From positions 10,295,350 to 10,359,349 of the forward strand of contig OY987271.1 in assembly GCA_963920665.1 (NCBI GenBank): a DNA stretch of 64,000 nucleotides. Direction: 5' to 3'. Of the stretch, positions 10,752 through 22,498 are shown piece by piece. Source of the DNA: Straminergon stramineum (lineage: Eukaryota; Streptophyta; Bryopsida; Hypnales; Calliergonaceae). Made by a program: the position numbers and the translations under genes. The notes under the pieces were generated by a model that saw nothing but the letters and a program-made list of their open reading frames with translations, did not search any database and had not been told where the DNA came from. Position 1 is the stretch's first letter; every line of letters begins with the position of its first letter.

Positions 10752-13373
10752 TATTAGACAATAAATTTGTCAATTATCAAAGACTCATCAATATGATAAT
10801 ACTTTAAAGAATAAATCTCAATTAGATTTTGATCATAAAAAATAAATCATAAGATATAATGGACTTTAAAATAGACACATTCAATACCAAGTAAAGAAAA
10901 GACCATTCAAAATGATATTGTTGACTCAATTTGATTCTATTCTCAAATCTTATAAGCAACACAATCTTTATCTATGATGTGGACAACATCAAACTTCAAG
11001 ACACTCCAAATTGAAGCCACCATTTTCAACAAATAATCATTGTAATGATGCATTTGTTTATCACCCTAAACAAAACACTTCAACAAAATCAAAAGTGACT
11101 CAACTTATCTATAATATTAAACAATAACTTGAACAAGCTACCTATAAATTACATATTCTCACAATGTACCTAAACCTCAAAAAGTAGTACAATAGAGAGC
11201 TCAGGAATATTGTAACAACTCAAACCAACAGTCCATCACCTCTAAAAAGAAGCACACACCAATATTGTAAACAATGGCACAAAATAAGAACTCCAAAACC
11301 TAAAGCTTTGTGAAAACCTAAAAACAAATGAAGATTGCTAAAACAAATGGATCCAAAAGAGATTTCAATGGATGCATTTCTACTTGCAATTTTCTTTTGC
11401 CACTTCAAGTCAATATGCCTCCTTGGGACAATAAGGCAATGCTGGGGATGTCTATAAACGATGGGATCCAGCTGTGATATGGTTTTTCAATAATCAATCT
11501 ATTGTCTTTTGGATCTCTGGATTGAATTCATTTGTAGAAATAGATTTTGGGTCTAACAACATTGAAAGAGCCCACTCAATCAATAATTTTGACCAAAATT
11601 TCATGCCAACCTTTCTAAACTACTCAAAAGCATGAAGGAGCTTATATATGGTTTATAAAAATTTCTAAATTTTAAAATCACAATTAAAATATCCTCTAAG
11701 ATTTTCATTACAAAATTTATAAAACACAACTTGCTATGTCTTTCTCAATGCTCGCCAAAACAAAACAAATAATGTTATAGGGAAGAAGAAGATCACTTTT
11801 TCTCCGTACCTTATCCCCTAAACAAGTAGACTTCAAACCATACCACACCACATGGACCACATTTCATCCATTGCCCATTCATTTTTCCTTCATAATTCTA
11901 TCTATATTTGCTTTATGGGGTTACAATCCTTAAAAATCCAAAAGAAAGGTAAAATAAGTTTTACCTTGTATTTTATCAACTTAATCAAGCCTAAATAAAA
12001 CATAAAACTATTGCAAAATAAAAATAAAATGAGACCTCATATCAACAAAAGGAGACCATAAAAGTCTTGTAAAAGCAAAATTAATCACCAAGTTGTAGAC
12101 TTGATTAGCTAGTTAAGTTTTCAAGCTACCTCGTCGAATTTAGGTTCAAGCCCAAGTGAACTTGCTAAATGGCACAAGCAACTCATGGCCTGACATTGCT
12201 AGTGAAATAATGTTGAAAAACTAGATAATCAATCCACTAACTACCTCCTTAAGTTGTAACAAGATGTATGACTACAATCTAGATTTTGCCTACCTTGCAA
12301 ACACCTAGGACTATAGTATAGATGTTCTAAATCTAAGGAATGATAAAATAGTCTAACGTATTGTGGCATAGGTCACTTGTATTTCAATTTAAAATGGGAA
12401 TTGCACGAAAATAACTTATATAATTCATGAAATAGTAGTCCAATTAGATCTCTACTCTTATTTCTCACGTATAATTTTATGGACAATCCTTAACAATGCT
12501 ATGGACGCATGAGTGCCACCCCGGTCCTATCTAGTGTTCTTGGAGACTTTTTTGATAATTTGTCAGATTTGACCACAATTTGTTATGCTAATGATCTACA
12601 TCTAGACCAATGCAATTATGATATATAGATATAGATAAAGATATTTTTACACATATTCCTTCATGAGTTGTGATTTTCGTTAACAAAACAACTTGTCACA
12701 GTCACTACTTAGCTAGCCTAATCACAAATTTATAATGAGGAAGAAACCAATCTTGATCCTATATACAACAATTTGTAGCTATCTAATGCAAGGCATGAGT
12801 GTGTGTGATGCAAATTCTTTATATGTTTTAACTACACATTCATCCAAATAATGTGTTAATTTGATTGCTTACTACTATTACTTAGATAAAAGAACACAAA
12901 ATTCCATGTGATCAAAATTTATATATGCAAATACATAAGACAAATTCATTCCAATTTACAAACAAACGATTCCAACAGAAGTGCACTAAGACACAATTGC
13001 ACAATTAGTTACTCAAAATCAAACAGACAATTGAAGACACAAATTGTTCTCAACTTGTACAAATCTCCCTCGTTTCCCTAGCCAAATTCACTTATTACGA
13101 GCAACCACAACAATTAGTCATACTCAATTAATCTCACTGTTTGATTATCAAGCTCACTACAGTGGGCAATTAAAAGTAAAAATAAATGAATGAATAAGTA
13201 AGATGAACTTCTATGCACCAAGCCCAACTTGAATTAAAACATTTATTCAACCTTAAGTACAGAGCTTCCAATGCATGAACAAAAATCACAAAAAAATTCT
13301 TCAACAATCAGATACTAGCAAATCCCCATGGCCAAACAAATTGTCAAATTCCACAAATTTGAGCATATTCCAT
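10752..13373. other. Non-coding stretch with a possible LTR remnant and a dispersed repeat
   Basis: No gene is supported. The first bases after 10751 may be the remains of the 3' LTR of element A. The part 11640-12010 resembles 44750-45060: both have CCACATGGACCAC, an AAGGTAAAACAAG...TTTACC hairpin and a similar pyrimidine-rich tail. This suggests two copies of one dispersed repeat. Confidence 0.45.
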
Positions 13374-14163
13374 TGGGGTGACAATCAAAATGGCGTTTTT
13401 GAATTCGACAGCCTCCCGAGGGCTGAAAAATTGGCATTTTACCACGAATTTTTTTTGACAACATCATCTCTAAGTTAATAACATGTGTACCAAATTTGAA
13501 GGGAAAAAGATTCACCAAGAAAAATATATTAAAAATCTACTAACATGTGTAGCTGTGAAAAAATGGTTTCCCCATTGTTTCGTACAACTACATGTGTTGG
13601 TAGATTGTGGATATCTTTATTTGTATAAATATTTTGACCTTCAAATTTTTCACACATGTTATTATCATAGAGAAGATCTTGTGAAAAAAATTTCACGATA
13701 AATAAATAAAAATTCAGCCCTTGGGAGGGTGTCAAAGTTGGCAGTAGTGAAATGGTTTCCATGATTGTTTCTCAAAATAACACATGTTGGTAGATTGTGA
13801 ATATCATTTTTGTATTGATCTTTTGGCCTTCAAATTTGGAACATATGTTATTCACATAGAGAAATTTGTTTTCTAAAAATTTCATGGCAAAAAAATAAAT
13901 TTCAATCCTTGGAAGGCTGTTAAGTTGGTAGCAGTGAAAAAAATTTCACAGCTACACATGTTGGTAGATTTTAAATATATTTTTCTTGGTGAATCTTTTG
14001 GCCTTCAAATTTGGTACACATGTTATTAATTTAGAGATGATTTTGGTTAAAAAAAAATTGGTAGTAAAATAACACTTTTTAAGCCCTTGGGAGGCTGTCA
14101 AAGTTGGTAGATGTGAAATTTCCTTCACTTTGAATTCGAAACGCCATTTTGATTGTCACCCCA
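13374..14163. mobile_element. 790-bp foldback element with long terminal inverted repeats
   Basis: The left end TGGGGTGACAATCAAAATGG is matched in reverse complement by the right end at 14132-14163. The inversion extends about 190 bp inward with moderate divergence. Inside, a unit of about 185 bp (TTGGTAGATTGTGAATATC ... TTTTGGCCTTCAAATTTGG ... TAACTTAGAGATGAT) occurs three times in direct orientation (about 13590, 13780 and 13955) and once inverted as the left arm. There is no coding capacity and no clear target duplication. Confidence 0.85.
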
Positions 14164-14189
14164 CTTTACAATAATAACTTTTTCAAGTT

Positions 14190-15736
14190 TTAATCCTTGA
14201 GCACTGGGTTGGTGACCATGGAAATCAGCCATTTTGGAACCGTGTGACATCATCCACTTTAAAAAAATAAAAAATACTCATTGGGTGTCATGACCCTCAT
14301 CAAGAGGCGTGCCCGGCCACCTTGGTGAGCAAGGGGGACGTTGGGGGTGACTCCCCAAGCCTTGCAAGAGATGAGGTGAGGGGGACTAGGGGTTTCGAGC
14401 GAATAGAGCAATGTAGCACTCTGATCCGAACGAATTTGGGGGCGTGTCGCACATGCTTGAAAAGCTTGTGAGAAGACGCGTCCATGGGTCCAAAGAACGC
14501 GAGAATACGAGTTGGGAGTCAAAAGATATGGCTCCTCAAAGTTGGCAATGTCCCAACTGCGTCCCGAGGCATAGGGACGTGGGAAACAAGGTTTGAGAGG
14601 GTTCCTTTGAGCTAAATAGGGCATGCCGAATATCATTGGAAAGATAAGGAGACAAGATTTCTAGAATGATAAGGCTCATGAAGAGATGAGCTGTGAGCTA
14701 AAAGTTATGGGCATCCAAAGAGGGTGGAGTCCCGGAGAACTACACCTGCTAGGGAACTCACACCTTTGGAGGGCCATAACTTCCTCAATACTTGTCGTAT
14801 TGGGGAAAGTGAATAGTGAAAGGTGATCTACGGAAAATGTAGATCACGAAAATGGTCTCGCACTTAGGATTTGGAGCTCGGAGATAAAAGTTATCCCGAT
14901 GGGAAGATCGGAAGTCTTTTGGGGGTCCGGTTTGGGGATACCACCTAGAAATGGGTGGTCTTCCAAGATGAGGTGCATCTTGGGGGTTCCCGGTGACCTC
15001 TAGTATGGGGGGGGCTGCCGAATCCCGCAGAGAGTACTATGAGGAGGGGTGGTCTCCCTCCTCCCTCCCGGATGGTGCCATGGTGAGCCTAAGTGGCCCC
15101 GGGTGGTGAGGTTAGTGTTGGAGCCTCACCACCACTTGTGTGTTACCGTGAAGTGCTTGTGCACTCCTTGATACCGGTTGGGTGGTGTCCCACTCCACAC
15201 TAGGCCATGGTGTGAGTCCCATTTGGTGAGTCCCAATTAGTGAGTCCCGATTAGTGAGTCCCGAAATGAGTTGGGTTGGGCCTAGTGGGGAGTTGGGTCC
15301 CATGCAAAGGCGGTTAGCACCGGTGGGGAGTAGTGCCTTCACCGAGTGCTTGGACATCAATGGAAGTTCCGCCCCATGTCATCAAATGACATGCCCGGTG
15401 TCTTGTAGGAGTTAAGTGTTGGAAGGAAAGGATTGGGAGTCACGGAGGAATAGGGAACCCCGTGACTCGAGTTGGAACCTAACATTGTGGGTGCGTGGCA
15501 TGTGCAATGTTAGGAGAGCGTAAATCTTGGTGGCACTAAAGTGTTAAGTGCTTGGAAAGTGAGCTTAAGGTGGTAAGTGTCACTAAAGGGTGCAACATTG
15601 AAAGTCAAACTACTGTAGAAGATCTCCCCTTTCCACCCCTAATTCCGAGGATGAGTAGTTGCACTTTGGCCCTACAAAGGAGAATTCCTTGCCATTCATC
15701 GGACAAAAAAAGTCTGCCGCATCATTTAGAGGTTAA
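14190..15736 (+). mobile_element. MITE family M copy 1 (TTAA-flanked), split by a solo LTR
   Basis: The halves 14190-14285 and 15598-15736 together match M copy 2 at 22266-22498. Shared landmarks are GACCATGGAAATCA, TTTTGGAACCGTGTGACATC, GTCAAACTACTGTAGAAGAT and AGGATGAGTAGTTGCA. The right end reads AGAGG-TTAA and the left end TTAA-TCCTTGAG. Removing the insertion leaves about 230 bp. No coding capacity. Confidence 0.8.
14286..15597. repeat. Solo LTR, 1,312 bp, GC-rich, inserted in MITE M copy 1
   Basis: The segment begins TGTCATGACCCTC and ends GGGTGCAACA, so it has TG...CA ends. It interrupts the M element exactly, with flanking pentamers TTGGG (left) and TTGAA (right). The uninterrupted copy reads TTGGA, so each flank is one change away from a shared 5-bp target duplication. 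Base composition is clearly GC-richer than the surroundings. A TGTCATGACC start is common in plant Ty3/gypsy LTRs, so a gypsy origin is likely. Open frames inside (such as minus 14259-14636) show no protein motif. Confidence 0.75.
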
Positions 15737-17670
15737 TTATACATGAGGATAGTCATTCATCATTTATACTATACTGAATTTTAACAATTTGTAGTTTCTT
15801 GACTTAGAACAATATTTACCACAACTATAGACTACTAAAATTGACAACCCAAACCCCATACATGATAAATTCCATTATGAGGCAATTGGTTTATATGTCT
15901 ATATATAGCTTCAATTTCGATCTCGCCAACAATTTGGAATTGGAATCAAAACAACTTTGGCTTGTAGCCCCGTTCATGCCAACTAGCTTTGGATCCTCAT
16001 TTCCACTATTTGTCAAAATGATGCACAACCAAAAACATTAGTCTACAAGATTTTCTAATTAGCCAATTAACCAAATTACTCTCTCTCCAAACTTTTGAGA
16101 ATAAACAATTATTCATACATCCAATTCAACACTATCACAAGATAATACATAAAAACAATGTAAAGAAATCCAATCCAATAGTGAGAATATAATTTTATGA
16201 ATTGTTTGTGACTTCTACCACACCAAGATTACTGAGATTCATTCTACAATTAGTCTCACACGCACTCAACAAAGAATTCACCACAAATTCGTAAAATAAA
16301 CGAATGGTTATCACAATACTTAAATCATAATCCAATCATTGAATAAAAATTGCACCATTGTTTCAAACACATTGTAGATAAATGAAGCACACATCAAATT
16401 GTTAAGAGTAATTATTTACATATACATATCGTATACATACATACATACATATAAAGGAGTTCAAGATATAAGAAAATTGATGACTAAAGAAACCAAGAGG
16501 ACAGAGAGAGTGTAAAAAAGAGAATTTAGAATTTTTGACTCTTATCACCTATAGTGATGACCATTAGTCTTCTAAGGTCACCAAAAACAGTTGTCTCATT
16601 TCATATACTAATTGTTTAGGTCAATTTCAAATCCTAAATCCAATGTTTTTCACATTCTCACCCAATTATGTAAACAACCTAACAATTTGTCTTAGTTCAC
16701 ATAGCAAAGAACAAATAGTCAAAAGGAAGAGAAAAGGCTTGACTATAGGGACATCCAAGATTAATTTATGAGCTTCAAAATTCAAGTAAATTGTGTTTCT
16801 CACCATGAATCCTCCCTTTTATTTGATATTCCTTTTCTTCAAATGAATTTAATTGAATCTAATCAAACTAAAAATGGTAATAAATATTTTTACATAATAA
16901 ATAATTCGCATGTTGTGATAGTTGAAATTTTTCGTAAGCAATGAGGAATAGGTTTGATGTTTAACCCAAAGTCATGTTGTAGTGGTCATCCATCATCCAT
17001 GGGAAAACTATCAATATGATGAGTGATAGTGCAAGAGTTGTTCAAGGACACTAACATTCTCACAAAAAATCACTACTTGGACCACCATCTTGTAGGGGCA
17101 AAAAAAGTGGTGGTTTTAGGTCCTTCAACCTCATTGTCAGTCTAAATTGAAGGACCGGGAATTCCCCAAATCCATACCATAATTAAGGTAGGTTATTTGT
17201 TTTGTTTGTTTCAAACAAAGAAATCCATCTATTGTAAAGGGCCACAAGTTCCCGTGAGTTCCCCCAAGTTTTGGGACTATGGGAACTCAACCCCAACTAA
17301 CATCACGTTCAACCACATTAGATTATATTAAAAAATATTTTTTCTAAATATATTTTTTGAAAAAAAAAAATTTTAATAACTTTTCAATTTTTTAATATTT
17401 TATAATTCTAGCCTAAAATGACTATTTCTTAGCATGGGGAACCAGCCTAAAATGGCCCTTTAGTATTGCTGAAAAACATCTAATGGTTTGTCACAGTGTG
17501 ATCTCCTAGACTATGCATCCCCTAATCACGTTCTTGGTCCAATAAAAAAAACTTTCTATGAGAAGGCTTTGTTTTGTGACTTTTGGACCTAAGGTGACAC
17601 AAGGCACACTAGTATACATGAAGGATCCAACAATTGTAGCTTCAGTCTTTTTTTTGGAATTGGGCTTTAG
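15737..17670. other. Non-coding stretch with a short CATA microsatellite
   Basis: No gene is supported. A (CATA)n run lies at about 16432-16452. The frame 15841-16041 has no recognisable motif. Confidence 0.45.
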
Positions 17671-18487
17671 TTAACCCCTAAGTGCCTAAGCCTTTCCAAG
17701 AGTGTTTTGACTATGAAAAAAGAGCATTGGCTTGTAGTTGTCCTCAATGAAGCAAATTTTTTTTTCAAATCTAACTGTATAGGTGTTAATAGAGCTTGTT
17801 TATTAGTATGCATACCAATTTTGAGTGTGAAATTTTGTAGGAGTTGTAAGATTATACCAAAGAAAATGTACGTTTTCTATTTTTTGTTTGTTGTCTTTGT
17901 CCACAATGTTTCAAAAATTTGCATATAAATGTTTTTTGGGATTGGAGGTAACATGAAAAACTTTAAAGAGTGTTAGCACACTGAAATGCACTTCCAAAAA
18001 ACTTAATTTTACATGAAAAAACATCAAACTCATTTCACAATCCACCTTGCAATTGTTGAAATGCAATTTTTGTTTATAAGTAGAAATTGAAAATAGCTTC
18101 AAATAAACACTTGCATGTTGAAATTTTCAATGGTGAAAATCATGAAAAGACTTTAAACTTTTCATTGGGACCATTCTCAAAGCAAATGGATAAGTACAAT
18201 TTCTTAGATCTCAAATCAAATGAAATTGCCAAGCTTTGCATAAAGCTAGGAAATGAAGAAAAATTAGCAAGCATTACACTCCACTTTTAGTACACATATG
18301 CCTTTGAAGACCTCTCAACAATTGAATATGTACTTTTCTCCATGAAAAATGAAATTTTTCCACAGTTAACCCTCAAAACTGCCCGAAATTTTTTTAAAAC
18401 CAGTCATAGGAATTTAACTGCCCAAGCAGAAATGGGCCTAAAATTTTAGATCGACCATATATGGTTGTTAAGGCAGTTAGGGGTTAA
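17671..18487. mobile_element. TTAA-flanked TIR element D, 817 bp
   Basis: The left end reads TTAA-CCCCTAAGTGCCTAA and the right end, reverse complemented, TTAA-CCCCTAACTGCCTTAA. Terminal repeats are therefore about 18 bp with few mismatches. TTAA at both edges plus CCCC termini is the arrangement of piggyBac-type elements. Frames inside (17707-17928, 18087-18290) are short and resemble no transposase, so the element is non-autonomous. Confidence 0.75.
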
Positions 18488-18850
18488 GGCAAATTTCATA
18501 GTAATTAACCATATTTCCAATTGATGATTCTTGGTGAGGGTTTATCCTCCTAACTCCTAAGAATGGAGAACATTTTCAAGGGAATTTGTCAAAAATTGTC
18601 ATTCTTTTATGCATTGACCAAAATTCAAAACCAAATTTTTTTTTGAGCTCCAATTGTACAATTTTATTACAATATATAATTAGGGCAATGTATGAAAAAA
18701 AAATTCAACCTATTGGATAGCTTGGATTGCAGGATTATAACATAACTTGAAGTTTGAGAAAAGAATTTTCTTTCATCCTTATGGAATACATTGAGCTATG
18801 TTGGAGTGAGACTTTTGTAGACCTTTTATTCATTGTGGACTCCTAAGAAT

Positions 18851-19256
18851 GCCCCCATTATGGTTATCTTTTAGTTATTGAGATTTGGGCCACATTCAAT
18901 GTCTTAGCTAACTGGAATGGAGTAATTAGTGACCACAATAGGAACTTTCAATTTTTTAGTGTTAGTTCATTGCAAGAAGTGCCTTTTTCATGTCTTCTAT
19001 GTTAGTAAATATTGTGACCACAATAAGTGAGTAAGATGAGTGTTACGGATCAATTTTGGTTGGTTTTGTGGTAGTCTACAGATTCTTTTAGGCTCTAATG
19101 GGTTGAACACTTCAAAAATTCATAACAAAAAATATAGTTTCAAATGCTCTCGCCATTTCCATCACTTGACTTTCTCTGGAAAAAAAGTAGAAAATTTTAG
19201 AATTGACAAGATGGCAACCCCCCCCCATTCGGTGGGTAATGGGTTGTTTTACCTTA
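18851..19256 (-). repeat. Repeat family N, copy 1 (partial, inverted)
   Basis: This matches the reverse complement of 62567-62987 over almost its whole length. Shared landmarks are GAGATTTGGGCCACA, TTAGTGACCACAATAGG, GTAGTCTACAGA and GAACACTTCAAAAATTCATA. The end GGGTTGTTTTACCTTA corresponds to the left terminal repeat of the copy at 62567. The other end stops short of its terminal repeat. Confidence 0.8.
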
Positions 19257-19948
19257 GGTCTACCTCACTCTAAATCAAAGATTTCAAGCAACCCAAACTA
19301 CTCGTGATTCCCTTTGCCAAAAATTGTGACACAAATCTACATAATGCTTTGAAAACTAGAAGAGGCTTCATGACCATATATATTCATTGAAATAGTCTAG
19401 AACGGATTTTTGGTTAAAATGCGGCAATATTCCACAAACTTGGCATTTTTCAGGTTCAGACCATGCGGTCAGAAATGTACGCCTCTACTAGATTTTAGAC
19501 CTTGCGGTCTGAAATGTAATGTATACCAATCCTAGAAAATAAATGGATACATGGTGTATGAATACCGCCATTTTAACGAAATATCAGTTCTAGGGTATTT
19601 CAACGCATTCAAAGTGCACAGATCAATCTCTATAAACAAGGATTGGTATGGCTATGAAGAATAGATTTGCTAACTAATTAACCAAGAATGCATTCTAGCT
19701 GCCTGCACTGCGTTTCGGTCTGCGTTCAGTCCGCAGAATGTCTAGGTCTGTACACGTGTCTGCATTCAATCCGCGGTATTTCTTCAGTTACAAACACTTG
19801 GCTTGCAGATGTTCATGATCGATGTATAACTTATAGACTGTAAGTATGTTAGCCAGTAATTTTGCTACAACTCCTCCAGTAGGTTGCTACGGTCTCAGAC
19901 GTCCACACATACATGTACACAGAATCTAGCTTGTAAAACCAGACGTAC
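19257..19948. other. Non-coding stretch with short local repeats
   Basis: No gene is supported. Two related words, CCATGCGGTCAGAAATGTA and CCTTGCGGTCTGAAATGTA, lie at about 19463 and 19502, and TCTGCGTTCAGTCCGC / TCTGCATTCAATCCGC at about 19720 and 19760. GC content rises toward the coding-like block that follows. Confidence 0.4.
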
Positions 19949-20745
19949 TTGCACAAGGACTTCGTGTTTCAGTTCAATTCCCAATCTGAGGTGTGGCCAA
20001 GCTGGAGCGTTCGAGACACCAGTTTCATTAATTGTTACGCACTAGCTATTTTCGTATCACTTCGGCAGTGGTGGACTGGTGGCATCAAGGGAGCATCTCG
20101 AGGAGGTTTGGGAGCAGGTCGCCGGGGAGCTCCAACCCAGGCTCACTGAGGGGTTCCGATCAAGAATTTATTCATCGAGATTTGGCATTTCTGGGAGAGC
20201 AAGAGCTCCAACTCTTAAATACGACATTCACGGAACATGCAACCCCTGGAGTTCGAAGGTTCGAACCTCGTCACCATGCCAAACAGTACGTTCACCAACC
20301 CCCAGGGACTCATTTTCAAACACGACTACTTCCTTCTTCAATACTCCGACGGCAAATGGATCAAGGCCGCGAAAGACGGAGAGTCGGCACCCTGCCCGGA
20401 TAGAACGAAGCCGGCATCACCCTGTTTCCCATGAACTGGACTGACCCTAAACTACAGAGCTCAAGGAGATCATTCAACGGCTCCACCATTCAACAATTAA
20501 CATCCGATTAGAAAAGGGCAAAAACAGATGGAGTTTGGCGCAGATGTACGTTGAGGCTATAGTTCAGCGGCAACGTACCCTGACTACGATGTCCTGGCGG
20601 AGAATTGCTGGAAGCACGCGTAAGTACGACTGTGCGGAGGGCATTCTGAACCGGTGCATTAAGAACGCGGAAGCAGAAGACGTGCGGTGGGCATTGAAGA
20701 CGAAGCTGGACGAGCTGAAGAAAGTGGAGCGTCCCGGGCCGTGAG
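19949..20745 (+). pseudogene. Unrecognised broken coding region, GC-richer
   Basis: I do not recognise the protein. Coding-like sequence shifts between frames: HLEEVWEQVAGELQPRLTEG near 20090, then NPQGLIFKHDYFLLQYSDGK near 20300, then MNWTDP near 20435, ELKEIIQRLHHSTINI near 20460 and KGKNRWSLAQMYVEAIVQRQ near 20510. It ends WALKTKLDELKKVERPGP with a stop at 20745. A polyadenylation-like AATAAA lies near 20833. At least three frame changes are needed, so this is either a pseudogene or a multi-exon gene whose splice sites I cannot place. GC content is higher than in the flanks. The LINE at 20993 lies just downstream. Confidence 0.4.
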
Positions 20746-20992
20746 ACCTCATGCGGCCACATGGGGGGACCGGTGTGAAGGCCAGAGAGTCGCTGAAACA
20801 GGAAACTGGAAACTGAAACTGAAACGAGTTGAATAAATACTCCGTAATTATGAACGTCAAATTGGCGGTATTCCTGTACTTCGACACCCTAGCTTCAGAA
20901 CGCGCATTGAGAAACATTAATCCCTACCTATCCTAGACTTTATACCATTTTGTACGTATATGTCACAATTTTTCACGCTCGAATCATGTCGA

Positions 20993-21340
20993 ATCATGTA
21001 CCAGTGGCCCCCGGACTTCATTCAACAGACCATTTGGACTGCGTTGCTCGACTCAGGACGTGCTGCCCAATTAAAGGCACAACTTGCTGCTAGATATCGT
21101 CCTCAACATGCTCAATCAATCTGGGCTAAGTTTGATAGTATTTGGTTACACTCTCCGGTTCTTGCATCTAGGAACGGGCCCCTTATTAACTGGAATCTGA
21201 AGGTCCCTCCCCATAGTCACTTCTTGTAACTTGCTGGTTTTTAGTCTGTGCTCGCTTCTCTTCTTTGTCCAGCCTCGGCTTGGCTGTCTTGTACGGTTAT
21301 TTTTTAATGCAATGGCTCGGCCATTTGTTCAAAAAAAAAA
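20993..21340 (+). mobile_element. 5'-truncated LINE with poly(A) tail and 11-bp target duplication
   Basis: The insertion ends in at least ten A residues (21331-21340) and is flanked by identical AATCATGTCGA at 20982-20992 and 21341-21351. Its open frame runs to a stop at 21229 and ends RNGPLINWNLKVPPHSHFL. It is followed by a 3' UTR with repeated GGCT words (CCTCGGCTTGGCTGTCTTG, GGCTCGGCC). Only the tail of the element is present, as is usual for LINE insertions. The protein end looks like a LINE ORF2 C-terminus but is too short to assign a clade. Confidence 0.8.
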
Positions 21341-21351
21341 AATCATGTCGA

Positions 21352-22265
21352 TTTACAATTGTGTTAATTAATAGATGACCGTGTTTAGAGATGCCGTTGC
21401 ACAGTAGTGTTTAAGTAAGAGCATCCGCAATGAATTCATGAAAAAGAGCCTAGTATGAAATAGTCACGTGGTCTAGGTTTTCTGAAGGAATTAATGGCTC
21501 CGCAATGGGACCGTTACGTTACTGGGCGATCCAAAGTCCAAACTCTCGGGCCAAGTATTTTGACTCTTCAAACTCGGTATTGTGTATGGCAGCATGTGAT
21601 GAACCCGCAACGTGGCTCTCTAGAGCAAATTCGTTGACCATGGCCATGGAGACCCAAACTTCCTTGACCCCGAGAGGACAAACAAAATTCTAGATAGGAA
21701 AAAAAGCGTGCTCAAAAATCTCAAAAATCTGAGATTTGTTGTTGAGAGAAATTTAGAGTTCAAAGGGGTGGGCTCAGCCGCTCAGGTAACTCAGGAGTTG
21801 CTGGGAGAAAACCAGACCCCATAACTTACAGGCTCTATTCCATGCCTGACATTTGACATTGCCAGGACTACTGTACAGTTTATCCCGGGTTTGCACTGTG
21901 ATGCTCTAAACTGAATGGTGATGCTGTCTGCATTTGTGTTTTATATGAAATCAATGTAGTATTCCGTCTGTACAGCAATCAAGCCAATAATTCTGTCGGA
22001 TTCAATCGATTTCACTGCGCCGATTTGCACATTATTCTTGCATTGTAAGTTTTGTAACTTATGTTCGTTTGTTGCATCTGGACTTTTCTACAATCAGCCG
22101 AAGCTTCACTGGCACAAGTTGTCGCCGTGTGCAGACGTCATTGCAGACAGTCATGTGTCACGGCTATAGAATATAAGTTACATCTGGCTATGTTATCACG
22201 ATTCCAGCCACCTCGATCAGTGTCTGTAGTACTTGGCAGTGATCGATCCATATCCTCACCTCGGT
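21352..22265. other. Intermediate-GC stretch without a supported gene
   Basis: Frames at 21505-21693 and 22061-22276 are short and show no motif. I see no splice-supported gene. The stretch may be old gene-flank DNA belonging with 19949-20745. Confidence 0.35.
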
Positions 22266-22498
22266 TTAACCCTTAAAGGACGGATTGCTGACCGTAGAAA
22301 TCATGCCTTTTGGAACCGTGTGACATCATCTACTTTAAAAAAGATAAAAAATAAATATTGGAGGTCAAAGTATTGTCGAAGATCTTCCCTTACCAAACAA
22401 AATTCCAAGGATGAATAGTTGCAGTTCTATCACCTACATAGAAAGATTCCTTGTCATCCATTAGACATTAAATGTCTGTGTTGACATTTATGGGTTAA
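22266..22498 (+). mobile_element. MITE family M copy 2, TTAA-flanked, 233 bp
   Basis: The left edge is TTAA-CCCTTAAAGGACGG and the right edge ACATTTATGGG-TTAA. This is the best-preserved copy of a family with relatives at 14190-15736, 32936-33124 (inverted) and 57490-57717. It has no coding capacity. The TTAA flanks and CCC termini resemble piggyBac-type ends. Confidence 0.8.

Noticed and set aside
13374..14163. Target duplication of 8-9 bp for the foldback element (Mutator/hAT type)
   Set aside because: The flanks CATATTCCAT and CTTTACAATA do not match at any usual length.
14259..14636. 125-codon minus-strand frame
   Set aside because: It crosses the MITE/solo-LTR border and its residues follow GC-rich LTR sequence; no domain or start context.
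21430..21530. Possible MITE from AGCATCCGCAATG / GGCTCCGCAATGGG
   Set aside because: The two words are direct, not inverted, and no borders or target duplication could be set.
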